A DNA stretch of 64,000 nucleotides from Nitrospirota bacterium (GCA_027021335.1 JALUUO010000068.1:1-64000); one strand, 5' to 3'. Positions 18,973 to 29,459 are shown, counted from the stretch's first letter. The notes: generated by a model from the sequence alone, not told the origin. Numbers and translations: made by a program.

Positions 18973-19476
18973 TTATTCCTTCAGCTTTCTTTTAGCAAGA
19001 ACTATTGCACCAATAATAGCTACAAGCAGAATCACCGACGTAATCTCGAACGGAAACAGATACTCTGTATACAACATCCGGCCGATGGCATCCGGCTGAC
19101 CAAGATCACTGAGCATGACCGGCTCGGAATCTGCGATCTCAAAAGCTTGAAACGTTATTATTACCAGCAGAAACAGCCCGGCAACCAAAGACACGGCTAT
19201 TGACCAGATGTCCGTGTACTGCTCGCCCGCGATCTCTTTCTTTAAGTCAAGAAGCAGAACCACAAACAAAAACAGCACAAGAATCGCCCCTGCGTACACT
19301 ATAACCTGGATTATGGCGATCATTTCCGCATTTAAAAACAGGTACAAACCGGCTATATTGAAGAAAAGAAGCAGCATCCAAAGCACGCTGTGCACCGGGT
19401 TTTTTCTGGTCACCACCAGAACCGAAAGGCCGGTTATCATTGCGGCAAAATAAAAGAAGAACAGTTTAGGAAGCAA
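18973..19476 (-). CDS. nuoJ: NADH-quinone oxidoreductase subunit J
   Basis: Five-helix membrane subunit, about 168 residues from my chosen start, with the family helix FLNAEMIAIIQVIVYAGAIL. The open frame extends further upstream inside nuoI (to 19599), but that extension is polar, Cys-containing and unlike NuoJ. TTG at 19476 has GGTGGAG six bases upstream. GTG at 19488 is the other candidate. Either choice overlaps the 3' end of nuoI by 11-23 bp, which fits coupling. Confidence 0.88.
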   Translation of the reverse strand: MLPKLFFFYFAAMITGLSVLVVTRKNPVHSVLWMLLLFFNIAGLYLFLNAEMIAIIQVIVYAGAILVLFLFVVLLLDLKKEIAGEQYTDIWSIAVSLVAGLFLLVIITFQAFEIADSEPVMLSDLGQPDAIGRMLYTEYLFPFEITSVILLVAIIGAIVLAKRKLKE

Positions 19477-20023
19477 TGTTATCTCCACCCTTGAAATTTT
19501 TCTTTTTCGGTGTCCAGAAGCGCTCGAAATACCTGCCGCCGTCTTTGCCTGCCATGTATTTGTCCCAGTTTTCGAGCAGCCGGGGCATATCGTACACAAA
19601 ATCCTCCCTGCTGAAACCAGAGTATTCGTAATGACCAGTTAAAACCACCGCACCGTATGGACATGCCTCAACACAGAGAGCGCAGTACAAACATCTTAAA
19701 ACATCTACACGATAACCGGTGACGGTTTTTTTAAAGTCCGCACCTTCGGATGTATGAATATGAATACATTTAGACGGACACATAGCCGAGCACATACCGC
19801 AACCCACGCACTTCATTTTTCCGTTTTCATCCTTGGCAAGCGCATGAAGACCGCGAAAACCCGGCGCCGCCGGCCTTTTCTCCTTGGGATAGCGACGTGT
19901 GACAATGGTTTTATTGGTTTTCTTTTTAAACGGATCAAAAAGACCGCTGATCCAGACCCTCAGTGTAAGGGCCAGGCCCTGAACAATTTCATAAAGGAAT
20001 ATTTTTTTAAGTAGTGAGATCAT
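19466..20023 (-). CDS. nuoI: NADH-quinone oxidoreductase subunit I (2x[4Fe-4S])
   Basis: Peripheral-arm subunit that holds clusters N6a and N6b between NuoG and NuoB. The 185-residue protein has two cluster motifs: CVGCGMCSAMCPSKCI and CLYCALCVEACPYGAV. The N-terminal amphipathic segment and length are normal. It begins 8 bp after nuoH and overlaps nuoJ. Confidence 0.96.
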   Translation of the reverse strand: MISLLKKIFLYEIVQGLALTLRVWISGLFDPFKKKTNKTIVTRRYPKEKRPAAPGFRGLHALAKDENGKMKCVGCGMCSAMCPSKCIHIHTSEGADFKKTVTGYRVDVLRCLYCALCVEACPYGAVVLTGHYEYSGFSREDFVYDMPRLLENWDKYMAGKDGGRYFERFWTPKKKNFKGGDNIAS

Positions 20024-20031
20024 TAAAAACC

Positions 20032-21039
20032 TTAAAAAACAACCTTCCAGAGCCCTGTGAGAATAATATTAGCCAGCGAAATAGGTATCATAAATTTCCA
20101 GCCCAATGCCATGAGTTGATCGTACCGATACCTGGGCAGCGTAGAGCGTACCCAGAAATAGATAAAGAACAAAACATAAACTTTCACCAGGAACCACCAT
20201 ACCCCCGGAGGAAAAATCCAGCCGAGCCCTGGAACCGGATTCCAGCCGCCCAGAAAACATGCCACGGCCACGGCCGCCATAATGAACATACCCATGTACT
20301 CAGCCATAAAGAAAAGAGCAAAGCGAAAGCCGGAGTACTCAGCAAAGTAGCCAGCAACCAGTTCGCTTTCCGCCTCCGGAAGATCAAAAGGCGTACGGTT
20401 AGTCTCAGCCAAGGCCGCTATACAGAAGATCGCAAAGCCCGGAAATTGAGGCACAGCGTACCAGCCCAAAGGCCATGCTGACGCCTGTGCTTCGACAATG
20501 TCAGAAAGGTTCAGTGAGCCGGAAAGCATAATTACGCCGATCAGGGAAAGTCCCATCGCGACCTCATAACTTATTACCTGGGCAGATGAACGCAGGCTGC
20601 CCAGAAAAGCATACTTAGAGTTTGACGCCCATCCGGATAGTATTACACCGTAGGCACCAAGCGAAGACATGGCTAGTATAAACAGAAGCCCTATGTTAAG
20701 ATCGGCCAATGAGCCTCCCACAGTATAAGCTCCTATCTTAAAGCTGCCAAAAAAGGGCACCACCACTATAGAGCTCATTGCCCCGAAAAAGCATATCATC
20801 GGGGCTATCATAAAGACGTGCCTGTCCGCATTAGCCGGAATAATATCCTCTTTAAACAGGAGTTTTATTCCGTCGGCTATTGGCTGCAGCAATCCGTGCC
20901 ACCCGACTTCCATCGGTCCCATACGCACCTGCATATGTCCGATCACCTTGCGTTCGAAATAGCTGGCGTAAGCTACGTGCAGCAGGGCAATAGAGATCAC
21001 AACGGCTATCTTGACAAGTATAATGATCAAATTCAGCAT
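20032..21039 (-). CDS. nuoH: NADH-quinone oxidoreductase subunit H
   Basis: Membrane subunit that forms the quinone site with NuoB and NuoD, 335 residues, about eight helices. Conserved segments include ERKVIGHMQVRMGPMEVGWH near the N-terminus, GWASNSKYAFLGSLRS, and ETNRTPFDLPEAESELVAGY. It is separated from nuoG by 113 bp that contain an A-rich repeat. Confidence 0.96.
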   Translation of the reverse strand: MLNLIIILVKIAVVISIALLHVAYASYFERKVIGHMQVRMGPMEVGWHGLLQPIADGIKLLFKEDIIPANADRHVFMIAPMICFFGAMSSIVVVPFFGSFKIGAYTVGGSLADLNIGLLFILAMSSLGAYGVILSGWASNSKYAFLGSLRSSAQVISYEVAMGLSLIGVIMLSGSLNLSDIVEAQASAWPLGWYAVPQFPGFAIFCIAALAETNRTPFDLPEAESELVAGYFAEYSGFRFALFFMAEYMGMFIMAAVAVACFLGGWNPVPGLGWIFPPGVWWFLVKVYVLFFIYFWVRSTLPRYRYDQLMALGWKFMIPISLANIILTGLWKVVF

Positions 21040-21124
21040 AGTATCTATAATCCCGGCGGTTTTTCCCTTGTTAAAAGTTTTCCTTAAAGTTGCCTAAATC
21101 AGACCGATTAAACCAAAAAAAATA

Positions 21125-21150
21125 AAAAACTAAAAACTAAAAACTAAAAA
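21125..21150. repeat. A-rich CTAAAAA short tandem repeat between nuoH and nuoG
   Basis: The heptamer CTAAAAA occurs three times in tandem within a run of A residues in the 113-bp gap downstream of nuoG. A similar low-complexity stretch of T runs broken by AC lies between nuoE and nuoF (about 25241-25295). Neither forms a convincing terminator. They may be spacer sequence or slippage-prone tracts. Confidence 0.6.
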
Positions 21151-21152
21151 AA

Positions 21153-23909
21153 TTAAACGGCTTCCACAGTTACTCTGCATTCTTCAAACGCCGGAGCTTT
21201 TGTTACAGGATCAACCGGCAGATTGGTGATCAGGCTGAGCGCCCCTACTCCAAGGTCTTCCAGGTACTCCGGAATCTTGACGGCTCCACGGGGTACTGAA
21301 CTATCAAAAACCGTCTCAAGTTCGAGCGTTTCTTCAGAACTCGGCGACGAGACCCTGACACGTCCGCCCTCAACAAGACCGGGTGCAGCATCTTCAGGAT
21401 GCATCCTGAGTACTGCCGCATCCGGGCGTATCCGTGATAATGCAGGAGTTTTTCGGCTTGTAACTCCTGAGTAAAACAGGGAGCGCTCTAAAAGCAAGAC
21501 AAAATCACGGTGCATGCTTTTTTTATCATCAAGGCTCCCGCCGGGCCGATCACAGGTTTTGATTAGGTCTTTAAAGCCTTCTCCATGGACAACACCGCCG
21601 GCCTGGCTTTTTGATGGTTGCCCCTTGTAAGGCCGGCAGAGCATTGTTCCTTTTTCGATATCAGGATAGCGTAAGTCACGGTGAACAGGAGAGACCCGCA
21701 CTATCTCAGCCATAATATCCGCCGGCGATGAGAACTTCATGGCAGTACCCATACGGCTTGAGATTTCGGCTATTATACGCCAGTCATCCCTGCCATACGT
21801 CATGTTTTTCACAGCACGGCGCAGCACCTGAATTCTGTGTTCGAGGTTTGTATAAGTACCCTCGCGTTCAGCCCATGAAAGCGCTGGAAGCACCACATCA
21901 GCCATGGCCGATGTTTCCGTAGGAAAGATATCCTGAACAACAAGAAGTTCCAGGCTCTTGATTTTAGATTTCCGGGTATCTCCGGCCGGCCAGTTTGGCA
22001 GATTCAGTGCAGGGTTTTCACCCATAACGTAAAGCCCCTTAATCTCTCCCTCACTAATAGCCTTCAACATAGGAAACAGGGTAAGCCCTTTGTCAGGCGG
22101 TGCGGTAAGCCCGGATATTTCCTCATACTTTTTTCTGAATCCATCGATGGCAAGTGACTGTCCGCCCGGCAGTCTGTCCGGCAGACATCCCATGTCAATA
22201 AGTCCCTGCTCATTCGGCCGGTCGGAAAGAAGAAATATACGGCCCGAAGCCAGGTAAGAAATACCGGCAAGGCAGAAAAGTCCGCAGTGTCCGGCAGCAC
22301 GCTGAACTATATCACTGCCGATAACCACGGCAAAAGATTCAGCAGAGGCAACGATTTCAGATATTTCAGCCATCTCGGCCTCAGTGACTCCGGTGACTTC
22401 TGTTGTTTTCTCTGCCGGCGGGGCGGCTGCGGCAGCTTTCAATTTTTCTTCAAACGCTGGAAGCTCGCCTGTCATCTCTTTTTTCGAAAACAGAAGGGCA
22501 AGAAGCCTTTCCAGAACTTTGTTCTCGGTAAAAAGATTCGCGGTGATTTCTTTCGGCTTAGAGCGACCAAGCCCTGCTGCCCGGCCCAGGGTTATTATCT
22601 TTGCACCCTTGGCCGCGGCTGCCCGAATATTTAAACCCAGAACAGGTGTTGCTATTGTGGGATCTCCGCCCACAACAAATATCACATCTGCATCCTCCAG
22701 ATCTGAAATCGGGTTGGCTGTAATTCCCTGCCCCATCAAATTCTCCAGATAAGCCTGAGCACCTGCAAAACCCAACCTTGCCGTGGAATCTATGTTGTTA
22801 GTTCCCAGAACTCCACGCATGAATTTCTGAAATATATAATTGTCCTCGTTCGTACACCGGGGCGAAGCTATGCCGGCCAGGGCAGAACCGCCACTGGAGT
22901 TCTTAATTTCATTTAGTTTTAAGGCCACAAAATCCAGAGCTTCATCCCATGATGTCTCGACCAGTTTTCCGTTTTTCCGAACCATTGGCGAGGTCAGGCG
23001 CTCTCTGCTGTCAACATACTCGTGGCCGAAGCGGCCCAGGGCGCATAAAAGTCCGCGATTTAGACTCTTACGGTTTTCGACAGAATTTTCATACAAATTT
23101 TTCTCTGTATTTTTCTCTGCAACGCCGGGCCCGAAGCGCTCGAAAGAACTGCGCAGGGCAGCGTCTTCCACCGGTATAACCTTTTTTATCGACTCGTCCC
23201 GCACCTGAAGGTTCAACAGGCAGCCAACCCCACAGTAACTGCATACAGTCGCTATGTTGGCGTCCATCTGCCACGGGCGGTAACTTGATTTAGACGGACG
23301 GGAAAGAATCGAACCAACCGGGCAGACCGTGAGGCAGTTGCCGCAGTACTCACAATCAAAACGGTTTCCGGAAAACGGCTCCATCAGTGTGCGGTCTCCC
23401 CGGTTGGTCATGGCTATGGCGTATGCTCCTTGAACATCTTCACACATACGAACACAACGTGTGCAGGCTATACATCTCTCCATATTTCTTGCAAGCAGCG
23501 GATCCGTATTGTTTTCCGGATGTTTGATCTTTTGCTCTTTAAACCGTCCGCTGCTTGGACCGTAAATGTAAACCGCATCTTGAAGCTCACACTCACCGGC
23601 CTTATCGCAGAAAGGACAGTCCAGGGGATGGTTGATAAGTATGAACTCAAGTACGCCACGCCGGACAGCGGATATCTGCTCGCTTTCGGTCGTAACCACC
23701 ATTCCGTCACTAACCAAAAAGGAGCAGGCAGGTTGAAGACGTGGCATTTTTTCGATCTCAACCAGGCAGAGACGGCAACCTCCATACATCTTGAGCCAGT
23801 CGTGATGACAGAGGGTCGGAATTTTTATCCCTGCCTTTCTTGCCGCCTTTAAAATTGTTTCCGGCTGCTCGAGCTCGATTTCTTTGCCGTTTATAGTGAC
23901 CTTTATCAT
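21153..23909 (-). CDS. nuoG: NADH-quinone oxidoreductase subunit G
   Basis: Large Fe-S subunit of complex I, 918 residues. An N-terminal [2Fe-2S] ferredoxin domain (CHHDWLKMYGGCRLC) is followed by the His-Cys cluster region, two [4Fe-4S] motifs (CIACTRCVRMCEDV and CEYCGNCLTVCPVG), and an extra cluster motif CSYCGVGC at the start of the molybdopterin-fold domain. The rest resembles formate dehydrogenase alpha without its catalytic Sec/Cys. This long, FdhA-like NuoG is common in delta-type anaerobes. It lies between nuoF and nuoH. Confidence 0.95.
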   Translation of the reverse strand: MIKVTINGKEIELEQPETILKAARKAGIKIPTLCHHDWLKMYGGCRLCLVEIEKMPRLQPACSFLVSDGMVVTTESEQISAVRRGVLEFILINHPLDCPFCDKAGECELQDAVYIYGPSSGRFKEQKIKHPENNTDPLLARNMERCIACTRCVRMCEDVQGAYAIAMTNRGDRTLMEPFSGNRFDCEYCGNCLTVCPVGSILSRPSKSSYRPWQMDANIATVCSYCGVGCLLNLQVRDESIKKVIPVEDAALRSSFERFGPGVAEKNTEKNLYENSVENRKSLNRGLLCALGRFGHEYVDSRERLTSPMVRKNGKLVETSWDEALDFVALKLNEIKNSSGGSALAGIASPRCTNEDNYIFQKFMRGVLGTNNIDSTARLGFAGAQAYLENLMGQGITANPISDLEDADVIFVVGGDPTIATPVLGLNIRAAAAKGAKIITLGRAAGLGRSKPKEITANLFTENKVLERLLALLFSKKEMTGELPAFEEKLKAAAAAPPAEKTTEVTGVTEAEMAEISEIVASAESFAVVIGSDIVQRAAGHCGLFCLAGISYLASGRIFLLSDRPNEQGLIDMGCLPDRLPGGQSLAIDGFRKKYEEISGLTAPPDKGLTLFPMLKAISEGEIKGLYVMGENPALNLPNWPAGDTRKSKIKSLELLVVQDIFPTETSAMADVVLPALSWAEREGTYTNLEHRIQVLRRAVKNMTYGRDDWRIIAEISSRMGTAMKFSSPADIMAEIVRVSPVHRDLRYPDIEKGTMLCRPYKGQPSKSQAGGVVHGEGFKDLIKTCDRPGGSLDDKKSMHRDFVLLLERSLFYSGVTSRKTPALSRIRPDAAVLRMHPEDAAPGLVEGGRVRVSSPSSEETLELETVFDSSVPRGAVKIPEYLEDLGVGALSLITNLPVDPVTKAPAFEECRVTVEAV

Positions 23910-23985
23910 TTCAGTAATTGCCTGCAGGGTGCGGAATTACGCATCCGGCTTTTCCCGCATCCTGATATCTGCCTCATGTGAACTA

Positions 23986-25242
23986 TTAAAAAGGGCATCC
24001 TCTGCCTGTTATATGACTTTCAAACTCTGCCCTGAAGTGCTTTACAAAGTTCTGTACCACAGAGGCTGTTCCATCGCCCAGAGGACAGAAAGTTTTTCCT
24101 GCAATGTTGCCCGCTATTGAGACAAGAAGATCTATATCATCTTTATGACCTTCACCCTGTTCAATACGGGCCAGAATACGGCGAAGCCATCCTGTGCCGT
24201 CTTTGCATGGAGTACATTTGCCGCATGATTCGTGTTCGAAAAATTTAATAGCTCTAAGACAAACCTTTACCATGCATACGGATTCATCCATTACTATTAC
24301 AGCGCCTGACCCCAGCATGCTTCCGTGCTTTGGCATATTTACAAAATCCATCGGGCAGTCTATCTTGTCATGCGGAAGCACAGGAGTTGATATACCGCCT
24401 GGAATAACAGCCTTAAGAGTTTTTCCTCCCTTTATTCCTCCGCAATGCTCGTAAATAATCTCTTTAAGAGAAGTTCCCATCGGCAGTTCCAGAACTCCGG
24501 GCCGTTCTACATGTCCGCTTACCGAGTAAAGCTTGGGTCCCGGGCACTCGGGCGAACCGATGGCTGCGTACTGCTCCGGTCCGATGCGAATGAGCAGCGG
24601 AAGATTAGAAAGAGTTTCTACGTTGTTGACAATGGTCGGCAACCCCCACGCTCCTACGCTGACGGGAAAAGGAGGTTTAAGGCGGGGTTGTCCCTTTTTG
24701 CCCTCCAGTGACTCGATAAGCGCTGTTTCCTCTCCACAGATATACGCTCCGGCGCCTACGTGGACAGAAAGGTGAAATTTTTTCCCGCTTCCCATTACGT
24801 TATCGCCCAGGTATTTTTTTTCGTAAGCCTGATCAATAGCCTGCTCAAGTATTACTCTGGCATCTGGATATTCACCCCTAAGATAGATATAACCGTAATC
24901 CGACTTGAGCGCATGTGCTGAAATCGCCATGCCTTCGATCAGTATGTGAGGATTTTTTTCAAGGATAGGCCGGTCTTTAAATGTGCCTGGCTCACCTTCG
25001 TCAGCATTACATACGAGGTACTTGGGAAATTTCGGATCTCCAGAAGCAAAGGTCCACTTCATACCGGTCGGAAAACCAGCACCGCCCCGGCCGCGAAGGT
25101 TGGCATTTTTCACATTTTCGATGATAACGCCCGGGTCCATGGGAAGAGCTTTGCGAAGACTTTCGTAGCCTCCGTTTTGCTCGTAAAAATCTAGATCAGC
25201 CGACCGGGGATCATCTATGTTTGCTAACAGTGTTTTGTTCAA
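23986..25242 (-). CDS. nuoF: NADH-quinone oxidoreductase subunit F (NADH/FMN-binding)
   Basis: Carries the NADH and FMN sites and cluster N3. The 418-residue protein has the glycine-rich NLRGRGGAGFPTGMKW, the NADH/FMN segment CNADEGEPGTFKDR, YICGEETALIESLEG, and the cluster motif ESCGKCTPCKDGT with a later Cys in KTFCPLGD. The frame opens with TTG at 25242 after a T/A-rich stretch and has only a weak ribosome site. The protein is a little shorter at the N-terminus than E. coli NuoF, but all motifs are present. Confidence 0.95.
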   Translation of the reverse strand: MNKTLLANIDDPRSADLDFYEQNGGYESLRKALPMDPGVIIENVKNANLRGRGGAGFPTGMKWTFASGDPKFPKYLVCNADEGEPGTFKDRPILEKNPHILIEGMAISAHALKSDYGYIYLRGEYPDARVILEQAIDQAYEKKYLGDNVMGSGKKFHLSVHVGAGAYICGEETALIESLEGKKGQPRLKPPFPVSVGAWGLPTIVNNVETLSNLPLLIRIGPEQYAAIGSPECPGPKLYSVSGHVERPGVLELPMGTSLKEIIYEHCGGIKGGKTLKAVIPGGISTPVLPHDKIDCPMDFVNMPKHGSMLGSGAVIVMDESVCMVKVCLRAIKFFEHESCGKCTPCKDGTGWLRRILARIEQGEGHKDDIDLLVSIAGNIAGKTFCPLGDGTASVVQNFVKHFRAEFESHITGRGCPF

Positions 25243-25354
25243 TTTTTTACTTTTTTTTTTACTTTAAATTAAAAGTTTTTTACTTTTTTTATTTTCCGAT
25301 TAGATACGAATTTCCCAACAGGTAAGCAAACAGAACAGGTGTTTGCAACTGTGC

Positions 25355-25843
25355 CTATTTATATTCATCCAGAATCTTAATGATGTTTTCCTCTGTAAGA
25401 TTCTCGTGAAAATCCGTGTTTACCAGCATAGCCGGAGCTGTGCCGCAGGCGCCTATGCACTCCATAATCACCAGCGAAAAACGACCGTCGTCGCTTGTTT
25501 TTCCGGCCTCTACACCGTAATGTTTTTTTATGATGTCCACCAGCCGTTCTGCGCCGAACAACATGCAGGAGATGTTTGTGCATAGCTGTATCAAGTGCCG
25601 GCCCATCGGGTGTTTTTTATACATAGAGTAAAAAGTCGCCACACCGCGCACAGTCGCCTTTGGAACATCGAGTTCTTTTGACACCGCCTCCAGAGCCTCA
25701 AGGCTGAGCCATTCAAACCGTTTCTGAGCTTCATAAAGCGCCGGAAGAAGAGTGGCTTGCAACGTGGGATAACGCTTTCTTAAAGAGACCGGACTAAAAA
25801 GGCTTTTATTATCAAGATCATTTTGCATAACTTCTTTTTTCAC
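25355..25843 (-). CDS. nuoE: NADH-quinone oxidoreductase subunit E ([2Fe-2S])
   Basis: Thioredoxin-fold subunit with cluster N1a, 162 residues. The four cysteines occur as CTNISC and ECIGACG, the C-x4-C / C-x3-C layout of the family. The GTG start overlaps the nuoD stop (GTGA), indicating translational coupling. About 110 bp of low-complexity sequence follow before nuoF. Confidence 0.95.
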   Translation of the reverse strand: MKKEVMQNDLDNKSLFSPVSLRKRYPTLQATLLPALYEAQKRFEWLSLEALEAVSKELDVPKATVRGVATFYSMYKKHPMGRHLIQLCTNISCMLFGAERLVDIIKKHYGVEAGKTSDDGRFSLVIMECIGACGTAPAMLVNTDFHENLTEENIIKILDEYK

Positions 25844-27033
25844 CGGTCACACTCTCCCAGCACTATGTCTATGGTTCCGATGTTTGCTATTACATCAGCC
25901 ACCATATGTCCTTTGCTTAGCCTGCCCAGCACTGAAGCATGGACAAAAGACGGCGAGCGGACATGCATTCTGTAGGGTTTTCCGGTTCCGTCGCTTACGA
26001 TATAAAATCCGAGTTCGCCTTTGGGCACCTCGGTAGAAACGTATAGTTCACCTACAGGCGCCTTTGGTCCTTCCGCGACAAGCACGAAGTGATGAATAAG
26101 GTGCTCCATGTCGCTAAGGACATCTTCTTTTGCCGGAAGTATGTACTTCATCTCTTCCGCAAGAATCGGCCCTGACGGCATTTTATCAATGCATTGCCGG
26201 ATTATTCTGTTAGACTGCTCCAGTTCGATCATCCTGCACCTGTATCTGTCATAGACATCGCCTTCTTTACCCACAGGCACCTCGAACTCAACTTGATCGT
26301 AGGCGTCATAAGGCATGTACTTTCTTACGTCATAGTCTATCCCCGATCCCCGCAGAGTTGCACCAGACAGACCCCGGTTAATTGCCTCCTCGCGGCCTAT
26401 AACTCCTATGCCTTTTGTCCGCTTAATCCAGATACGGTTCTGGTTTATAAGTGTTTCATATTCTTTGATCCTGCCCGGAAACTCATCAGTGAAACTCTTG
26501 AGTTCATCCAGCCAATCTTGGTCGGGTATATCGTTTCTTACACCGCCTATTCTTGGATAGCTTACGGTAAGGCGTGCTCCGCATAGACGTTCGAAAAGAC
26601 CGAGTATTGTTTCGCGTTCACGAAATGTATAGAGAAATACCGTCATCGCCCCTATATCCAGAGCGTGTGTAGCCAGCCAGAGCAGGTGACTTGATATTCT
26701 GGACATCTCACCGGCCATAGTTCGAATGAACTTGGCACGCTCCGGAGCCTCAATGCCCAGCAACTTTTCTACGGCCAGGCAGTACCCGATATTGTTCGAC
26801 ATGGAAGAGATATAGTCGAGCCTGTCTGTAAGTGGGATTATCTGCAAGTAAGTCCGGTGCTCCGAGAGCTTTTCGATGCCACGATGAAGGTAGCCCACAT
26901 GTGGCGTGCATTCGACCACTGTCTCACCATCAAGTTCAAGAACCAGCCTGAGCACACCATGAGTTGCCGGGTGCTGTGGCCCCATGCTTACGGTAAGTGT
27001 TCTTGTTTCAAGAGGCTTTGCTACTGTTTCCAC
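25840..27033 (-). CDS. nuoD: NADH-quinone oxidoreductase subunit D
   Basis: 49-kDa-type subunit related to hydrogenase large subunits, 397 residues. It forms the quinone cavity. [36 protein letters not shown] and [13 protein letters not shown] are diagnostic. It starts with GTG at 27033 and overlaps the end of nuoC by 13 bp. C and D are separate genes here, not fused as in E. coli. Confidence 0.96.
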   Translation of the reverse strand: METVAKPLETRTLTVSMGPQHPATHGVLRLVLELDGETVVECTPHVGYLHRGIEKLSEHRTYLQIIPLTDRLDYISSMSNNIGYCLAVEKLLGIEAPERAKFIRTMAGEMSRISSHLLWLATHALDIGAMTVFLYTFRERETILGLFERLCGARLTVSYPRIGGVRNDIPDQDWLDELKSFTDEFPGRIKEYETLINQNRIWIKRTKGIGVIGREEAINRGLSGATLRGSGIDYDVRKYMPYDAYDQVEFEVPVGKEGDVYDRYRCRMIELEQSNRIIRQCIDKMPSGPILAEEMKYILPAKEDVLSDMEHLIHHFVLVAEGPKAPVGELYVSTEVPKGELGFYIVSDGTGKPYRMHVRSPSFVHASVLGRLSKGHMVADVIANIGTIDIVLGECDR

Positions 27034-27554
27034 TGAAACTCCCTGAAACTACGGCTCTTTTCTTTAACATTCCTGTAACCCCGCCACTCTTTTTCAGGAC
27101 CTTTAAGCGGGTAGTCTTTTCTCAATGGATTTCCCTCCCAGTCTTCCGGCATCAATATCCGGCGCATATCAGGATGTCCCTTAAAGGTTATACCGAACAT
27201 GTCGTAGGTTTCCCTCTCATGCCAGTTCATGCCGCTCCAGATCAAAGTAACAGAATCAATAACAGGATCGGATTCCGGCACCTGGGCTTTAAGTATTATC
27301 CGGTGGCGGTATTTAGTTGAATAAAGATTATAGATAACTTCAAATCGTGTCCGGCCGCGCCCAAGGTTATCCACTGCGCAAAGATCGGTTGGATAGTCGA
27401 AGCTCATATCAGGACTGTCGTGAAGGTACCTGCATATATCGACTATCCTGTCCTTACTTAGACTTACGGTAACCTGTCCACGAAATTCGGTGAAACCTAT
27501 CACCTCATCAGGAAAAGTCTTCTTTATCTCTTCTGCTATTTCCAGCGACCCCAC
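27021..27554 (-). CDS. nuoC: NADH-quinone oxidoreductase subunit C
   Basis: 30-kDa-type subunit of the peripheral arm, 177 residues. The family signature [19 protein letters not shown], then [20 protein letters not shown], is clear. The GTG start lies inside the 3' end of nuoB (19-bp overlap) with GGAG upstream. Confidence 0.96.
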   Translation of the reverse strand: MGSLEIAEEIKKTFPDEVIGFTEFRGQVTVSLSKDRIVDICRYLHDSPDMSFDYPTDLCAVDNLGRGRTRFEVIYNLYSTKYRHRIILKAQVPESDPVIDSVTLIWSGMNWHERETYDMFGITFKGHPDMRRILMPEDWEGNPLRKDYPLKGPEKEWRGYRNVKEKSRSFREFQWKQ

Positions 27555-28069
27555 CGGTGTTTTTCTCCTCTTATTTTTTCCTGAAGTTTGCCAAGCCCTT
27601 CCATTAAAGCTTCAGGCCTTGGCGGACAACCGGGTATGTAGACATCCACGGGCACAAACTCGTCAACTCCCTGCACAACAGAATAGGTATCGAAAACATT
27701 ACCGGAACAGGCGCATGATCCCATAGATATAACATACCTTGGCTCTGGAAGCTGGTCGTAAACCTTCCTTACAATAGGCGCCATTTTCTTACAAACCGTG
27801 CCGGCAACAATCATGAAGTCCGCCTGCCGGGGAGAACCACGGAAGATTATGCCGAGTCTGTCCAGATCGTAGTGCGATGATCCGGTTGTCATCATCTCGA
27901 TAGCACAACAGGCCAAACCAAAGGTGACCGGCCACATAGAGCTTAAACGGGCACGGTTTACAAACCAATCAATCAGCTTTTCACCAGAAGCCACCATTAC
28001 ATTCTGAGAATAGATACGTATGCCCTCAGGCGTTTCGGTTGGTTCAACAGCCAGGTTGTTCATTCCCAA
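27536..28069 (-). CDS. nuoB: NADH-quinone oxidoreductase subunit B (cluster N2)
   Basis: Binds the terminal cluster N2 next to quinone. The 177-residue protein has the tandem-Cys site [22 protein letters not shown] and [11 protein letters not shown], which together supply four cluster cysteines. It overlaps nuoA by 10 bp and nuoC by 19 bp. Confidence 0.96.
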   Translation of the reverse strand: MGMNNLAVEPTETPEGIRIYSQNVMVASGEKLIDWFVNRARLSSMWPVTFGLACCAIEMMTTGSSHYDLDRLGIIFRGSPRQADFMIVAGTVCKKMAPIVRKVYDQLPEPRYVISMGSCACSGNVFDTYSVVQGVDEFVPVDVYIPGCPPRPEALMEGLGKLQEKIRGEKHRWGRWK

Positions 28070-28431
28070 TTAAAAGCCTCCCTTTTCCAGGCGTAGGCAT
28101 ATCCAACCAGTAAAACAGATATGAAAAGAAACATCTCCACTATAGCGAAGAGGCCGATTTTATCATAGGCAACAGCCCATGGATAAAGAAATACCGTCTC
28201 AACGTCGAATACCACAAATAGCATAGCGATGACGTAGAATTTTACATCAAAACGATAACGCGGCTCGCCTACAGGCGGCATGCCGGATTCGTAAGGAGAA
28301 AGTTTTTCAGGGTAGGGTCGCCGGAGCCTTAAAAAATTACCGATGGTAAGCATCACCAATCCAAAGCAGGAGGCGATGATAAATATAATAAGAACCGGAA
28401 GATAGTTGGTTGGTATATAGCTTCCTGGCAT
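28060..28431 (-). CDS. nuoA: NADH-quinone oxidoreductase subunit A
   Basis: Three-helix membrane subunit, 123 residues, with the conserved PYESGMPP loop, RYDVKFY-like [19 protein letters not shown] and FLYPWA. First gene of the nuo cluster. I see no Shine-Dalgarno sequence before its ATG, and the best promoter lies only a few bases upstream, so the message may be nearly leaderless. Confidence 0.95.
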   Translation of the reverse strand: MPGSYIPTNYLPVLIIFIIASCFGLVMLTIGNFLRLRRPYPEKLSPYESGMPPVGEPRYRFDVKFYVIAMLFVVFDVETVFLYPWAVAYDKIGLFAIVEMFLFISVLLVGYAYAWKREAFNWE

Positions 28432-28442
28432 GATAGTCAGAT

Positions 28443-28472
28443 TTTATAACCAATGACGATCAAAATTGTCAA
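28443..28472 (-). promoter_or_regulatory. Probable sigma-70 promoter of the nuo operon
   Basis: On the minus strand TTGACA (28472-28467) and TATAAA (28448-28443) are separated by 18 bp. Transcription would start at about 28436, only some five bases before the nuoA ATG at 28431. The remainder of the divergent nuoA-rph gap (to 28712) shows no other recognisable element. Confidence 0.5.
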
Positions 28473-28712
28473 TACAAGCTTTGCACATGTTAGGATATTC
28501 ATCATGACGTTTTAAAGTCTGCAATACTTATGCCAAAGCCAGGGGCAAGGTACTACCTATAAAACAATATAAGGTTAAAAAGGTTAAATACGATTCTGTG
28601 GTTATTTATCATTGAATGAAATAAGACAGCAAAATGAAGGATATGCTACATGCTGAGTAAAAACCCTAAATCTCTAATGAACGACAGATTGAAAAGTAAG
28701 GAGAAAAAAACA

Positions 28713-29456
28713 GTGAGGACAGACGGACGAAAGAATGACCAGCTTAGAAAGGTAAAAATCATCAAAAACTATATAAAAGCAGCAGATGGATCGGCTCTTA
28801 TCGAGATGGGAAAAACAAGAGTTATTTGTAACGCTACCATTGAAGAGCATGTACCGCCTTTTCTCAGGGGAAAAGGACAGGGTTGGATAACCGCTGAGTA
28901 CGCAATGCTTCCCCGGGCCACTCAGCAGCGTACTCCCAGAGAATCATCAAAAGGTAAAGTGGGCGGCAGAACGCATGAGATCCAGCGTCTTATAGGCCGT
29001 TCCGTCAGAGCGGTTGTAGATCTCGAAATGCTGGGTGAACGAACAATTTGGCTGGACTGTGATGTGATCGAGGCGGACGGCGGCACCAGAACGGCCTCAA
29101 TTACCGGTGCTTACGTAGCACTTGCATTGGCCTTAAAGCGTGCTGTAATGATAGGAACAATTCCGGAAAACCCCATTAAAGATCACCTGGCGGCTGTAAG
29201 TGTGGGAATAGTCGGCGACACACCTCTTCTAGACCTGGCTTACGACGAAGATTTCAAAGCAGAGGTTGATATGAATATTGTTATGACAGGCAACGGCAGA
29301 TTTGTAGAGGTGCAGGGTACGGCCGAAGGTGAGCCTTTTACAAAAACGCATATGGGTAAACTTCTCACACTTGCCCAGGCAGGAGTACAGGAACTTATCG
29401 AAATTCAGAAAAAAACGCTAGAAAAAAAGACTGTAAAAAAGAAAGTAACCGGGTAA
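28713..29456 (+). CDS. rph: Ribonuclease PH
   Basis: Phosphorolytic 3'-5' exoribonuclease that trims tRNA ends. I choose GTG at 28713 ([14 protein letters not shown]), the standard RNase PH N-terminus, with AAGGAG at 28698-28703. The longer frame from 28650 adds 21 atypical residues. The 247-residue protein has [34 protein letters not shown], and [18 protein letters not shown] with the phosphate and metal-binding residues. rdgB follows after 3 bp, a common pairing. Confidence 0.95.
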   Translation: MRTDGRKNDQLRKVKIIKNYIKAADGSALIEMGKTRVICNATIEEHVPPFLRGKGQGWITAEYAMLPRATQQRTPRESSKGKVGGRTHEIQRLIGRSVRAVVDLEMLGERTIWLDCDVIEADGGTRTASITGAYVALALALKRAVMIGTIPENPIKDHLAAVSVGIVGDTPLLDLAYDEDFKAEVDMNIVMTGNGRFVEVQGTAEGEPFTKTHMGKLLTLAQAGVQELIEIQKKTLEKKTVKKKVTG

Positions 29457-29459
29457 GGC

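Noticed and set aside
19477-19599. N-terminal extension of NuoJ inside nuoI
   Set aside because: The extension is the out-of-frame shadow of nuoI and is unlike any NuoJ. TTG 19476 or GTG 19488 is preferred.
28650-28712. Longer N-terminus for RNase PH
   Set aside because: GTG at 28713 gives the canonical VRTDGR start and has AAGGAG at the right distance.
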